From positions 1 to 21,957 of the forward strand of contig JALVMZ010000660.1 in the NCBI GenBank assembly GCA_027032655.1: a stretch of DNA of 21,957 nucleotides, given 5' to 3'. This document shows positions 1 through 7,878 of this stretch, piece by piece. Position 1 is the first letter of the stretch; the number at the start of each line of letters is the position of its first letter. Below the pieces are notes generated by a model. That model made no database searches. It saw only the letters and a program-made list of their open reading frames with translations, and was not told where the DNA came from. A program made the position numbers and the translations under genes. The stretch comes from Desulfobacteraceae bacterium (GTDB taxonomy: Bacteria > Desulfobacterota > DSM-4660 > Desulfatiglandales > JALVMZ01).

Positions 1-517
1 CTGTCTCACGGTAGGGGGCATCAGTTGTCCAGATGGGTCCACAACCATAATTATTCCCTGTGTTTTTTATGGCAGATATTAATCGATTTTTCATATCAGG
101 GTCAGGTGATGGAATTGAATCTCCATTCAAGGGATAATGTGATGAGGTGCCCTCTTCCGAATATGCACTATCAGGCACAATAAAGTCTCCTATTCTGAGA
201 TAGTCCTGAAGTGATCCGCAGTATCCAATGATCCAGAATCTCTCTCCCCCCAAGGCTATTGCCTTTTCAAGACCTAAGACTGCATGAGGTGCACCAATAA
301 ATGGCCCCATCGCATAGATTGGTCCTGTCCGATTATATTTAAATTCATATAGATTAAAATACTCCCTTTCGGTATGGCCAAGAAGTCTGGCATCCGTTTT
401 TTTTACCAATGCCCTGAGTTCATAAGGTGTCATTATAATTATTACATCAGGACCGATTTCAGGATCATATTTGCCTTTCTTGGGTTCTATAAGGGGTATG
501 TCGGTTCTATTTTTCAT
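1..517 (-). CDS. Nucleoside phosphorylase (uridine/purine phosphorylase family 1), 3' end outside window
   Basis: The minus-strand reading frame opens at an ATG whose first base is 517 and stays open to the left edge (172 codons), so the C-terminus is missing. The translation has the PNP/UDP phosphorylase fold signature: a glycine-rich core around GYCGSLQDYLRIGDFIVP, then EEGTSSHYP, and further on WTTDAPYRET, the substrate and phosphate-binding region typical of uridine-phosphorylase-like proteins. Family members split nucleosides with phosphate into base and ribose-1-phosphate for cytoplasmic purine or pyrimidine salvage; the exact substrate cannot be told from this part. No strong Shine-Dalgarno precedes the ATG and the frame stays open upstream, so the start is uncertain. 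The gene is divergent from the pilus operon and shares its upstream region. Family assignment is firm; substrate is open. Confidence 0.85.
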   Translation of the reverse strand, partial: MKNRTDIPLIEPKKGKYDPEIGPDVIIIMTPYELRALVKKTDARLLGHTEREYFNLYEFKYNRTGPIYAMGPFIGAPHAVLGLEKAIALGGERFWIIGYCGSLQDYLRIGDFIVPDSAYSEEGTSSHYPLNGDSIPSPDPDMKNRLISAIKNTGNNYGCGPIWTTDAPYRET

Positions 518-557
518 AAATTGTGCTTTTTTATGTCTTCTTATGTTAGGTATTTGA

Positions 558-618
558 TATATACTTCTCGTTATCCTGTTAGGTGTTTTTTAGACACCCG
601 TAAAGAAAAAAGTATATA
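558..618. repeat. Nested inverted repeat upstream of the phosphorylase gene
   Basis: TATATACTT at 558-566 is the exact reverse complement of AAGTATATA at 610-618. Nested between them, GGTGT (582-586) pairs with ACACC (594-598) around a 7-nt T-rich loop. In the phosphorylase transcript this could fold as a leader hairpin, or the arms could be an operator. The function is inferred only from the symmetry. Confidence 0.35.
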
Positions 619-667
619 GGCTATCATTTACCTGTTCAAGTGTTATGAGGGGTAGGAATTCAAGATT

Positions 668-775
668 ATTGTAAAATATTTTTACAGTCGATAACTTTTT
701 TTACAGCTCGTAAAATAATTAAAAATAAAGGTTTACAGGTTTTTTGAATTTGAAATTGTAAAATATTTTTACAGT
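668..775. promoter_or_regulatory. Operator/enhancer-like cluster of TGTAAAA-N3-TTTTACA sites
   Basis: An exact 21-bp sequence occurs at 668-688 and again at 755-775. Each copy contains the perfect palindrome TGTAAAA-TAT-TTTTACA. Between them lie TTTTAC-AGCTC-GTAAAA (699-715), the same half-sites in everted order, and a lone TTTACAG (732-738). The two exact copies start 87 bp apart. They lie about 180 and 95 bp upstream of the start expected from the -24/-12 element, which is where activators of sigma-54 promoters usually bind. The binding protein is unknown; PilR-type activators are known to control pilin genes in other bacteria. Confidence 0.55.
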
Positions 776-844
776 TTGTCTGGTTAATCCATAAGTAAAA
801 TTGAAATATTTATTAATTTCAACAGGTTATGTTCTTTTAATTAA

Positions 845-858
845 GGCACGAAAATTGT
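845..858 (+). promoter_or_regulatory. Candidate sigma-54 (-24/-12) promoter of the pilus operon
   Basis: GGCACG starting at 845 is followed after AAAA by TTGTA. The consensus is TGGCACG-N4-TTGCA. The GG dinucleotide and the -12 pair are separated by exactly 10 bases, as sigma-54 requires; the -12 GC is GT here and the first T is A. The expected transcription start is near 870, leaving a leader of about 55 nt before the first pilin gene. RpoN control of type IV pilin genes is well known in other bacteria, which makes the match more believable. Confidence 0.5.
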
Positions 859-925
859 ATTATAAAAAACAGAAGGTATTTGAAAAGCGAAGACCTGATA
901 CAGAGGATAGATCAAAGGGAAAGAT

Positions 926-1408
926 ATGAGAAGAATAAGAGGATCGGGATTTACACTAATTGAGATGATGGTGACTGTTGGAATAATTGGAGTGCTTGTT
1001 AGTCTGGCATTCTTTGCCTTTGCAAGACAGCGCCCTGATTCAGCACTTAAAAGGGCAGCAATGGACCTATATGTTAATATGCAACTTGCAAGGATTACTG
1101 CTATCAAACAGCACCAGCAGTGTGGTATAACATTTGATACCGTCAATAATAACTATACCATTTCAATTATTAATAAAACTGTTAATTTAAGTGATTATGG
1201 TTTTGGTATTACTTACAGCAGTCCCTCAGGTGATACTTATAGTTCCACCATTACACAAAATCCCATAACTTTTGACTCAAAGGGGATTGCAAATAATGCA
1301 GGCTCTGTTGCTATTTCAAACAGCAGCAATACATCATATTACAGGGTTATAACCACCACATCAGGTGTGATCAGACTAAGGAAATGGAATGGGGCATCAT
1401 GGGAATAA
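926..1408 (+). CDS. Type IV minor pilin, FimT/GspH family
   Basis: A 160-aa prepilin with a short basic leader (MRRIRGSG) and the processing site G8|FTLIE, with Glu at mature position 5 (residue 13). A hydrophobic helix of about 20 residues follows (MMVTVGIIGVLVSLAFFAFA), then a stretch resembling the GspH/FimT globular domain (SALKRAAMDLYVNMQLARITAIKQ begins around residue 40). PilD-type peptidase would cleave and methylate it in the inner membrane; the mature protein is a minor pilin that helps prime pilus assembly or cap the tip. The Shine-Dalgarno AAAGGGA lies about 5 nt before the ATG. It is the first gene of the pilus operon and overlaps the next gene. FimT or GspH (FimU-like) cannot be separated by eye, so no symbol is given. 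Confidence 0.88.
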   Translation: MRRIRGSGFTLIEMMVTVGIIGVLVSLAFFAFARQRPDSALKRAAMDLYVNMQLARITAIKQHQQCGITFDTVNNNYTISIINKTVNLSDYGFGITYSSPSGDTYSSTITQNPITFDSKGIANNAGSVAISNSSNTSYYRVITTTSGVIRLRKWNGASWE

Positions 1409-2058
1409 TAGGCATTAAATCAGAACAGGGCTTTACCCTGACTGAGTTGATGATTGCAATGGTAATAGGACTTATTGTCCTGAGCGGCGTCTATTCCACC
1501 TATATTGCCCAGCAGAAGAGTTATAATGTGCAGACACAGATTACATTTATGAATCAGAACCTGCGTGCGGGAATGTATTTCATGGAAAGGGAGATTCGTA
1601 TGGCAGGGTATGATCCCACAGGAAATGCAAATGTAGGAATTACTTCAGCAGGTTCCAATAGTATAACCTTCAGCATGGACCTGAATGGTGACGGAGATAC
1701 AGATGACCCAGATGATACCAATGAAGTAATTACTTATTCTTTATATGTTGATAGTTTAGGTGTTACCAACCTGGGCAGGAGTTCTCAGGGTGGTTCACTT
1801 CAGCCAGTGGCAGAAAACATAGATGCACTTAATTTTGTTTATTTAGACAAAGATGGAAATGTAACCGCCACACTATCTAATATAAGGTCAGTTCAGATTA
1901 CCATGGTTGCAAGGGCAGAGAAGAGGGATCCAGACTATGTAAATAATCAGACATACTCAAATCAGCAGGGCACAGTGATATATACCGCGCCCGGGGATAA
2001 TTACAGAAGAAATCTTTTAACGGCGGAAGTAAAATGCAGAAACCTTGGCCTGAGATAA
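1384..2058 (+). CDS. pilW: Type IV pilus minor pilin PilW
   Basis: A 224-aa prepilin-like protein with the site QG16|FTLTE and Glu at mature +5 (residue 21), a hydrophobic N-helix, and the PilW-type segment YIAQQKSYNVQTQITFMNQNLRAGMYFMEREIRMAGYDP. That last stretch is very characteristic of PilW in environmental Gram-negatives. PilW joins PilV, PilX and PilY1 in the tip complex that initiates pilus assembly. An acidic loop DLNGDGDTDDPDD (from base 1678) looks like an EF-hand calcium loop. The frame opens at ATG 1384, but an in-frame ATG at 1399 has GGGG 4 nt upstream and would give a shorter 11-residue leader; it may be the true start. Either start lies inside the end of the preceding gene, implying coupled translation. 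Confidence 0.88.
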   Translation: MEWGIMGIIGIKSEQGFTLTELMIAMVIGLIVLSGVYSTYIAQQKSYNVQTQITFMNQNLRAGMYFMEREIRMAGYDPTGNANVGITSAGSNSITFSMDLNGDGDTDDPDDTNEVITYSLYVDSLGVTNLGRSSQGGSLQPVAENIDALNFVYLDKDGNVTATLSNIRSVQITMVARAEKRDPDYVNNQTYSNQQGTVIYTAPGDNYRRNLLTAEVKCRNLGLR

Positions 2059-2480
2059 ATAGAACTTATGGGTTTACCCTTATAGAAGTGCTTATTGCAC
2101 TTTCAATACTGTGTATTGGATTGCTTACAATAGGGTTCATGAATATAACCACCATCAGGGGGAATACATTTGCAGAGAATATCACGGAGGCGAGCACGAT
2201 TGCATGTGATAGGATTGAAAAGCTGGTTCAACTTGGGCTTGAAGACTTTGACAATTCTCAGCTTCAGGATACCAACGGAAACGGGGATGCAGGCCTGAAT
2301 GCTGCAACTACATCAACTGCTGATTTCAGTGCCACTCAGGGGAAATATACCATATTCTGGAATATATCAGACAATTCCCTCATTAACAATACAAAGACTA
2401 TCAATGTAATCGTTACATGGACGGAGAAGGGAGTTCAGAGGAGCGTATCAATTCAGCACATTATACCAGAGGTAATATGA
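2034..2480 (+). CDS. pilV: Type IV pilus modification/minor pilin PilV
   Basis: A 148-aa prepilin with processing site YG13|FTLIEVLIAL, Glu at mature +5 and the PilV-like continuation SILCIGLLTIGFMN followed by NTFAENITEASTIACDRIEKL, the segment where PilV family members carry a conserved A...A...R pattern. It acts in the inner-membrane priming complex and at the pilus tip. Residues 79-85 read DTNGNGD, another calcium-loop-like motif. GGAAG lies 4 nt before the ATG, inside the end of pilW (25-nt overlap). The C-terminus contains an Ig-like strand pattern (INVIVTWTEKGVQRSVSIQHII) usual for PilV. Confidence 0.87.
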   Translation: MQKPWPEINRTYGFTLIEVLIALSILCIGLLTIGFMNITTIRGNTFAENITEASTIACDRIEKLVQLGLEDFDNSQLQDTNGNGDAGLNAATTSTADFSATQGKYTIFWNISDNSLINNTKTINVIVTWTEKGVQRSVSIQHIIPEVI

Positions 2481-3055
2481 AGTCATATATTAAAAATTAT
2501 TTTCAAGAGATGGTATCAGATCAGGAGGGCTCTGCCCTTGTAATTACCCTCATTATACTGGTTATTCTTACAATACTGGGGCTTTCTGGAAATACCATTT
2601 CAACGATAGAACTTAAAATAGCAGCAAATGACAAATTCCAGAAGATAGCCTTTTACAGGTCAGATAGTGGGATATATTCCACCCCGAAGCTCATCAGGGA
2701 GGCAATAGATGAGGGGGAAAACCCCACAAACACATCAATAACCTATCTCCGGACAGGGGCTGATCTCTTTTACAGGCAGATAATGGGATTTGATGCATAT
2801 GATTCAGGGGTGAGTGATTTTGCCTATTTCCTTTCAGGTGCAACGGTCCAGGTGGATGTGGAGAGGACCAGGGTGGAGCAGATAGCAGGAGGTGGAGCAG
2901 AGTTTGGATCAGGTGCAGAGGGTGTAGGAGGGGGATCACAGGGTGGTGTTGCCATATATTACACCATAGATTCCCTTGGATATGGTCCGGCATCAGCCAT
3001 ATCAAACCTGGAGGGTGAATACAGGCTGGTGCCGGGCGTTGCGGGAGGTCTATGA
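2477..3055 (+). CDS. pilX: Type IV pilus assembly protein PilX (PilX_N type)
   Basis: I start this gene at ATG 2477, which overlaps the pilV stop as ATGA and has AGAGG 5 nt upstream; a longer frame from 2417 has no such support. The 192-aa product has QEG18|SALVITLIILVILTILGL, the PilX N-terminal pattern: a Gly before a hydrophobic helix and no canonical Glu at +5. It is followed by ELKIAANDKFQKIAFYRSDSG, which matches the usual 'A.N...n..AF..Ae.G' region of PilX family proteins. PilX joins PilV and PilW in the priming/tip complex. Residues about 138-157 are glycine-rich, probably a flexible loop. The stop overlaps the pilY1 start. Confidence 0.85.
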   Translation: MKSYIKNYFQEMVSDQEGSALVITLIILVILTILGLSGNTISTIELKIAANDKFQKIAFYRSDSGIYSTPKLIREAIDEGENPTNTSITYLRTGADLFYRQIMGFDAYDSGVSDFAYFLSGATVQVDVERTRVEQIAGGGAEFGSGAEGVGGGSQGGVAIYYTIDSLGYGPASAISNLEGEYRLVPGVAGGL

Positions 3056-6000
3056 TGATTAAAAGAGATTTACAGATAATGTTTTTTATAATCGGGCTGT
3101 TTTCTATTCTTGCAGGATACTCTTATGCAGTTGAGCCTGCCATGTCCGATTACACCTCATATCCCATATTCATGAGTCAGTCTGTAAAGCCCAATATCCT
3201 GATAATTCTGGATAATTCAGGCAGTATGAATTTTGCCGCATATGGCACATGGCCTGGAGATGGAGGCACCATTACAGATGCGCCTTATACAGGTTCAACC
3301 CCTTATTGTGGAGAAGTTAATATAAGGGTTGTCCAGTCAAGGGATGATGCAGAACAGGACACTGACAACAATTCATCATGGTATGACAGCGGGGATCTTG
3401 ACTTTGGTGGTATTTCAGGATCCTGTGGCACGGGGGGAACCAATGATTCAATTGTGGGCGTGAGATTCCAGAATGTGGATATCCCTTCAGGGGTAACCAT
3501 TACCAGGGCATATATAGAATTTACTTCAGTCTGCAACCAGAGTGTTGCAACAACACTTACAATAACAGGTCAGTTAAATGATGATACAACCCAGTTTGAC
3601 GGAAGTAATAGTGACCTGTCAGATCGTCCTGAGACAGGAACCACTGTGACATGGACAATATCAGGTGCGAGTGCATGGAGCAGTGGGGTTACTTATCAGA
3701 CACCTGATCTAAAGGGTATTGTGCAGGAGATAGTAAGCAGGGAGGGATGGAACGCCGGGAATTCCATGGTATTTTTCTTTGAGGGCACAGGAAAAAGGGA
3801 TGTTTATTCGTATGATGGGGATCCAAACAAGGCGCCATTCCTTCATGTGGAGTTCACCCCAACCAATTGCACCAGATACTACGGCTACTTTGATCCTGAT
3901 GCCCATTATTCATACAGCAGTAACAGGTTTGTAAGGGATCCCAATGGGCCGTGGTATGGTAACTGGCTCAACTGGCTCTCAATGAGGCGCGTGGATGTGG
4001 CAAGAAAAGTCCTTGTGGGAGGGAAGGCCACCTCCAGGACAGGTGGAGGAAACACCACCCTTTATGGAGAAAACCCTGCCCAGAGCAGTAGAGGCTGGTA
4101 TAGAGAATTTAATCCTGATCCATCGTCAGGTGTTAGCCTTACGCCTTATGATGATGTTACCAATTATGATTATAGATATTTGATGCAGTATGGATATATT
4201 TATGTGTACAGGAAGCCAAAATCAAGTAGTAGCTGGAGTTGGAGTCACATTGCCAGTTATAAAATAGCAGTCGAAAAAGATGAAACAGAGGAGCCGGAGG
4301 AGTTTGTGGATGGAAACATTGCAGGTGTGCTCCAGAAGGTGGGAGACAGGGCGCGCTGGGGACTTGAATTTTACAATTTTGACAGGGGTGGCAAGATATA
4401 TGTAAGTGTTCACGGAGGAAATCTGACAAATATGGTAACAGAGATACAGAACAAGGGATGCGACACATGGACACCCCTTGCAGAGTCGTTCTATGAGGGA
4501 TGTAGATACTTTCAGCAGATAAGCCCACCTGCTTATGATAGAGGAGATTATACCACAAATAATCAGCATGACCCATATTACTGGGAAGATATGCATGACT
4601 TTATTCCGTGCGGAAAGAGCTTTGTTATTCTTATTACAGATGGTGAAAGCACAGAGGATCTGGAAATACCAGATGAACTGAAGGACTATGACAGTGATGG
4701 AAATGACCCCGGGTCATATAGTTATAATGGCTCTAATTACCTTGATGATGTGGCACTCTGGGCGCATGTAAATGACCTGAGATCAGACCTTGAAAGCACC
4801 CAGAATATTACCTTTTATACAGTATTTGCATTCGGTGTTGGCTCTCAATTGCTTCAGGATGCGGCAAAGAATGGTGGATTTATTGACAAGAATGGAAACA
4901 ACAGACCTGACCTTCAGGAGGAGTGGGATGCAGATGGTGATGGTATGCCTGATACATACTTCGAGGCACCTGATGGTTATCAACTGGAAGCAAAGCTGAT
5001 TACGGCAATTACTGATATACTCAAGCGTGCTGCTTCAGGAACAGCGGTCTCCGTGCTTGCCACATCAGGCGAAGGTGAAGGAAACCTGGTTCAGGCATAC
5101 TTTAAACCCAGTGTTACAAGCGGTGTTACAGAGGTAAAATGGGTTGGATATTTGCAGTCCCTGTGGGTGGATCAGCATGGCTATCTGAGAGAGGATACAG
5201 ATGGTGACCTTGCACTGGATATCACTGTGGATAAGGTGGTGGATTACTTCTTTGATGAATCATCAGGTGATGCAAAGATAAAGAGATATGCAGTAAGTGC
5301 CACCACACCATATCCTGATCTGGATTCAGATCCATATGAGGAGGTCAGTCTTGATGGGATCAGTCCGCTGTGGGAGGCGGGTAGCAGACTCGCCCAGAGA
5401 GACCCTGATGACAGGAAGATATTCACATATATAGATAAGGACAAGGATGAAGTGGTGGATGAACCCTCCGGGGATTATGATACATTTGACGGTGATGGAG
5501 AGTTGATAAGTTTTGATACCACCAATATGTCAAAGATTAAGTCCTATTTAGGTGTGGAAGATTATAGTTCCTGGAAATATCTGGGAGCCACCCATGATGC
5601 AAGGGCAGGAAATCTTATAAAGTATATAAGGGGTGAGGAGAGCGGTTTTTCAGGCACCACCACAATGGATATAAGGACCAGAGAAATAAATGGGAACATA
5701 TGGAAATTAGGGGATATAGTTCATTCAACACCCGTTTCAGTATCAAGGCCCCCGGATAACTATCATCTGATATACGGGGATGAATCCTATCATAATTATT
5801 ATAATCAATATAAAAACAGAGAGACAATGGTGTATGTGGGGGCCAACGATGGTATGCTCCATGCATTTACATCCTGGATATATAGTGCTGTGACAAAGGC
5901 CTATACCAAACCTGCCACAGCTCCAAGTGATGAACAGATAGGAGATGAGCTCTGGGCCTATATACCCCAGTGTCTCCTTCCACATCTGAAATGGCTGCCA

Positions 6001-7461
6001 TCATCTGATTATACCCATGTATATTATGTGGACCTGAAACCCAAGGTCTTTGACGCCAAGATACTCCCGGATGATACCCATTACACAGATTCAGACAGTG
6101 ATGATAATTGGGGGACATTTCTGCTCGGTGGCCTCAGATTTGGCGGGAAACACATATGGTCAGAGGGAGACTATGATGATGGCTCTGGAACCACAGTATC
6201 TGAGACAAGACACTTTTATTCGAGCTATTTCCTCCTTGATATAACAGAGCCCCGATCTCCCAGGCTTATGTGGGAGAGGACATATCAGGACCTCGGGCTA
6301 ACTACCTCATTCCCTGCAATAATAAAGGTTCAGAATAAGTGGTTCGCTGTATTTGGCTCCGGTCCTGAGGATTATGATGGAACCAGTTCCAAGAAGGGAC
6401 ATGTCTTTGTGATTGATCTCAATACAGGAGATGCATATCCAAATCTGAGTAATTTCAGCTCTGGTATTACCAATGCATGGCTATTTGAAGGAAACGAAAA
6501 CAATGCATTTATGAACTCTCCTGTAGCACTTGATAAAAATGTAAATTATAATGTGGATGCGGTTTATATTGGTGAAACCTATCAGCAGGGAGGAAACTGG
6601 AAGGGAAAACTCTACAAGGTCTCCATTCCCTGGGATTGGTCCGGGGTGACCACATATGTGGATGATCCCAATGATTCGACATCTCCCTGGACCTTCAATG
6701 AGATATTTGATGCAACAAGGCCCATAACGGCTCCTGTATCCCTGAGTATTGATTCATATGATAATGTCTGGGTATATTTTGGAACTGGAAGATATCTATC
6801 AGAAGACGATAAAACCAATACAGATACACAGTATCTTTTTGGAATCTGTGACCCATTTTTTAATAGTTACTATGATGAGGATCATGGAGATTACTATCAT
6901 AATTATTCCAAGACAAAAGTTCTGGGACTGAGTAACCTTTTTGATGCAGATCCATACACTATTACCACTACCGGGCAGGTATTTAGGGGCTCCAGCCTTT
7001 TTGGTGATGGGACCTGGAGCCATCTCCTGAGTGAGGCAAGTTCATATGATGGATGGAAAAGAACTCTTGATACCTCAGGTGAAAGGGCGGTTAACAAATT
7101 CTCTGTTCTGGGTGGAATTGTATTTGCACCCACATTCATACCCAATGATGATATATGCGGATTTGGCGGAAATAGTAACCTCTATGGTCTATACTATGAG
7201 ACAGGCACTGCTTATTATGAGTCCTCCTTTGTGAATCATGATGTTGTTACCGTTACCATTGGTGGCAATCAGTATCAGGAGATTTCAGGTAAGATGGACC
7301 TTGGGGCAGGAAAGGCTTCAGCCCTGGGTATCCATGTGGGACGCGAAAGTGGAGCCAAAGCATATGTCCAGCAGAGCACAGGTGCAGTGATTGATGTATC
7401 TCTTTCTCCCGCATTCAATGTGAAAAGTGGACTTATTAGCTGGAAGGATAAATGGGATTAA
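3052..7461 (+). CDS. pilY1: Type IV pilus tip adhesin/assembly factor PilY1 (PilC family)
   Basis: A 1469-aa exported protein with a signal peptide (cleavage likely after SYA26). A von Willebrand A-like domain follows: its MIDAS motif D54-N-S-G-S and a later ITDGES (D530) are split by an insert. The C-terminal part (about 890-1290) carries the PilY1/PilC beta-propeller, recognisable from TPVSVSRPPDN, VYVGANDGMLHAF and AVFGSGPEDYDG. Residues about 88-270 resemble the DNRLRE/CBM-like jelly-roll repeats of secreted adhesins (FQNVDIPSGVTITRAYIEF, then a TPDLKGIVQEIVSREGW stretch). Several acidic loops fit the calcium pattern DxDxDxxxD or DxNxNxxxD: 612-620, 626-634, 715-723 and 795-803. PilY1 proteins stabilise pili at the tip, bind surfaces and respond to calcium. 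GGGAGG stands 3 nt before ATG 3052 and 6 nt before ATG 3055, so Met2 may be the real start. The ATGA overlap with pilX supports co-translation. Confidence 0.92.
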   Translation: MMIKRDLQIMFFIIGLFSILAGYSYAVEPAMSDYTSYPIFMSQSVKPNILIILDNSGSMNFAAYGTWPGDGGTITDAPYTGSTPYCGEVNIRVVQSRDDAEQDTDNNSSWYDSGDLDFGGISGSCGTGGTNDSIVGVRFQNVDIPSGVTITRAYIEFTSVCNQSVATTLTITGQLNDDTTQFDGSNSDLSDRPETGTTVTWTISGASAWSSGVTYQTPDLKGIVQEIVSREGWNAGNSMVFFFEGTGKRDVYSYDGDPNKAPFLHVEFTPTNCTRYYGYFDPDAHYSYSSNRFVRDPNGPWYGNWLNWLSMRRVDVARKVLVGGKATSRTGGGNTTLYGENPAQSSRGWYREFNPDPSSGVSLTPYDDVTNYDYRYLMQYGYIYVYRKPKSSSSWSWSHIASYKIAVEKDETEEPEEFVDGNIAGVLQKVGDRARWGLEFYNFDRGGKIYVSVHGGNLTNMVTEIQNKGCDTWTPLAESFYEGCRYFQQISPPAYDRGDYTTNNQHDPYYWEDMHDFIPCGKSFVILITDGESTEDLEIPDELKDYDSDGNDPGSYSYNGSNYLDDVALWAHVNDLRSDLESTQNITFYTVFAFGVGSQLLQDAAKNGGFIDKNGNNRPDLQEEWDADGDGMPDTYFEAPDGYQLEAKLITAITDILKRAASGTAVSVLATSGEGEGNLVQAYFKPSVTSGVTEVKWVGYLQSLWVDQHGYLREDTDGDLALDITVDKVVDYFFDESSGDAKIKRYAVSATTPYPDLDSDPYEEVSLDGISPLWEAGSRLAQRDPDDRKIFTYIDKDKDEVVDEPSGDYDTFDGDGELISFDTTNMSKIKSYLGVEDYSSWKYLGATHDARAGNLIKYIRGEESGFSGTTTMDIRTREINGNIWKLGDIVHSTPVSVSRPPDNYHLIYGDESYHNYYNQYKNRETMVYVGANDGMLHAFTSWIYSAVTKAYTKPATAPSDEQIGDELWAYIPQCLLPHLKWLPSSDYTHVYYVDLKPKVFDAKILPDDTHYTDSDSDDNWGTFLLGGLRFGGKHIWSEGDYDDGSGTTVSETRHFYSSYFLLDITEPRSPRLMWERTYQDLGLTTSFPAIIKVQNKWFAVFGSGPEDYDGTSSKKGHVFVIDLNTGDAYPNLSNFSSGITNAWLFEGNENNAFMNSPVALDKNVNYNVDAVYIGETYQQGGNWKGKLYKVSIPWDWSGVTTYVDDPNDSTSPWTFNEIFDATRPITAPVSLSIDSYDNVWVYFGTGRYLSEDDKTNTDTQYLFGICDPFFNSYYDEDHGDYYHNYSKTKVLGLSNLFDADPYTITTTGQVFRGSSLFGDGTWSHLLSEASSYDGWKRTLDTSGERAVNKFSVLGGIVFAPTFIPNDDICGFGGNSNLYGLYYETGTAYYESSFVNHDVVTVTIGGNQYQEISGKMDLGAGKASALGIHVGRESGAKAYVQQSTGAVIDVSLSPAFNVKSGLISWKDKWD

Positions 7462-7474
7462 GAGGAGGCGTTAT

Positions 7475-7846
7475 ATGAAAAAGATATTTTTGTTTTTACT
7501 ATTTTTTACTATAGGATTTAATCCTTTGCCAAATGCATCTGGAGAGGAGGGGGATAGTAATTTAACAATACCTGTCCCGGATTACAGCTCTATTGTTGTG
7601 ATAAGGAGTAAGACACACCAATCAATACTGACCAGCAAGGGACTCTTTTTTATAACAGCAATTACAAAGGTGTATGATGCAGAAGGAAAAGAGGTGGAAG
7701 GGGGTATAGCTGGTCTTCCTGTCCCGTGCAGGGCGCAGATATATCATGAGAAGGTAAAGGCAGGTGATCCAACAGCGGTTAAGATTGTAATAATACAGGT
7801 GTTTCCCAATGCAACAACAGTATTTTCCCCTACTCCACCTGAGTAA
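7475..7846 (+). CDS. Small exported protein of unknown function at the end of the pilus operon
   Basis: I place the start at ATG 7475, preceded by a near-perfect GAGGAGG (7462-7468) directly after the pilY1 stop; the frame is open further upstream but without ribosome-site support. The 123-aa product has a clear signal peptide (MKKIFLFLLFFTIGF..., cleavage near ASG23), so the mature part of about 100 residues is periplasmic or secreted. It is rich in beta-prone stretches (SSIVVIRS, GLFFITAITKVYD, AVKIVIIQVFP) and has one cysteine (C85, in LPVPCRAQ). I do not recognise the family. Its place 13 nt after pilY1 suggests a role in pilus function, for example as a PilY1 partner, but that is inference from position only. 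A purA-proximal terminator between it and the convergent purA is not obvious. Confidence 0.75.
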   Translation: MKKIFLFLLFFTIGFNPLPNASGEEGDSNLTIPVPDYSSIVVIRSKTHQSILTSKGLFFITAITKVYDAEGKEVEGGIAGLPVPCRAQIYHEKVKAGDPTAVKIVIIQVFPNATTVFSPTPPE

Positions 7847-7878
7847 AAGGGATAAGATGCCCACCTGTTAAATGATAT

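Larger units (their letters stand above)
518..925. other. Divergent intergenic control region
   Basis: About 400 bp of AT-rich DNA separate the phosphorylase gene (minus) from the pilus operon (plus). I see no convincing gene here. It contains a 61-bp interrupted inverted repeat, a cluster of TTTTACAG/CTGTAAAA half-sites and a -24/-12 promoter-like element, each listed separately. The arrangement is that of a regulated bidirectional promoter region. Confidence 0.7.

Noticed and set aside
841..1146. Minus-strand reading frame of 101 codons across the pilus promoter and the first pilin gene
   Set aside because: It runs antisense to a clear prepilin gene, has no family signature and covers the -24/-12 element.
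4537..4551. RGD tripeptide in PilY1 (near residue 497)
   Set aside because: RGD in Pseudomonas PilY1 binds integrins, but here the motif lies in a different context and is short enough to be chance.
7847..7878. Bidirectional terminator between the pilus operon and purA
   Set aside because: The 32-bp convergent gap shows no stem with a U-tract, so I do not report one.
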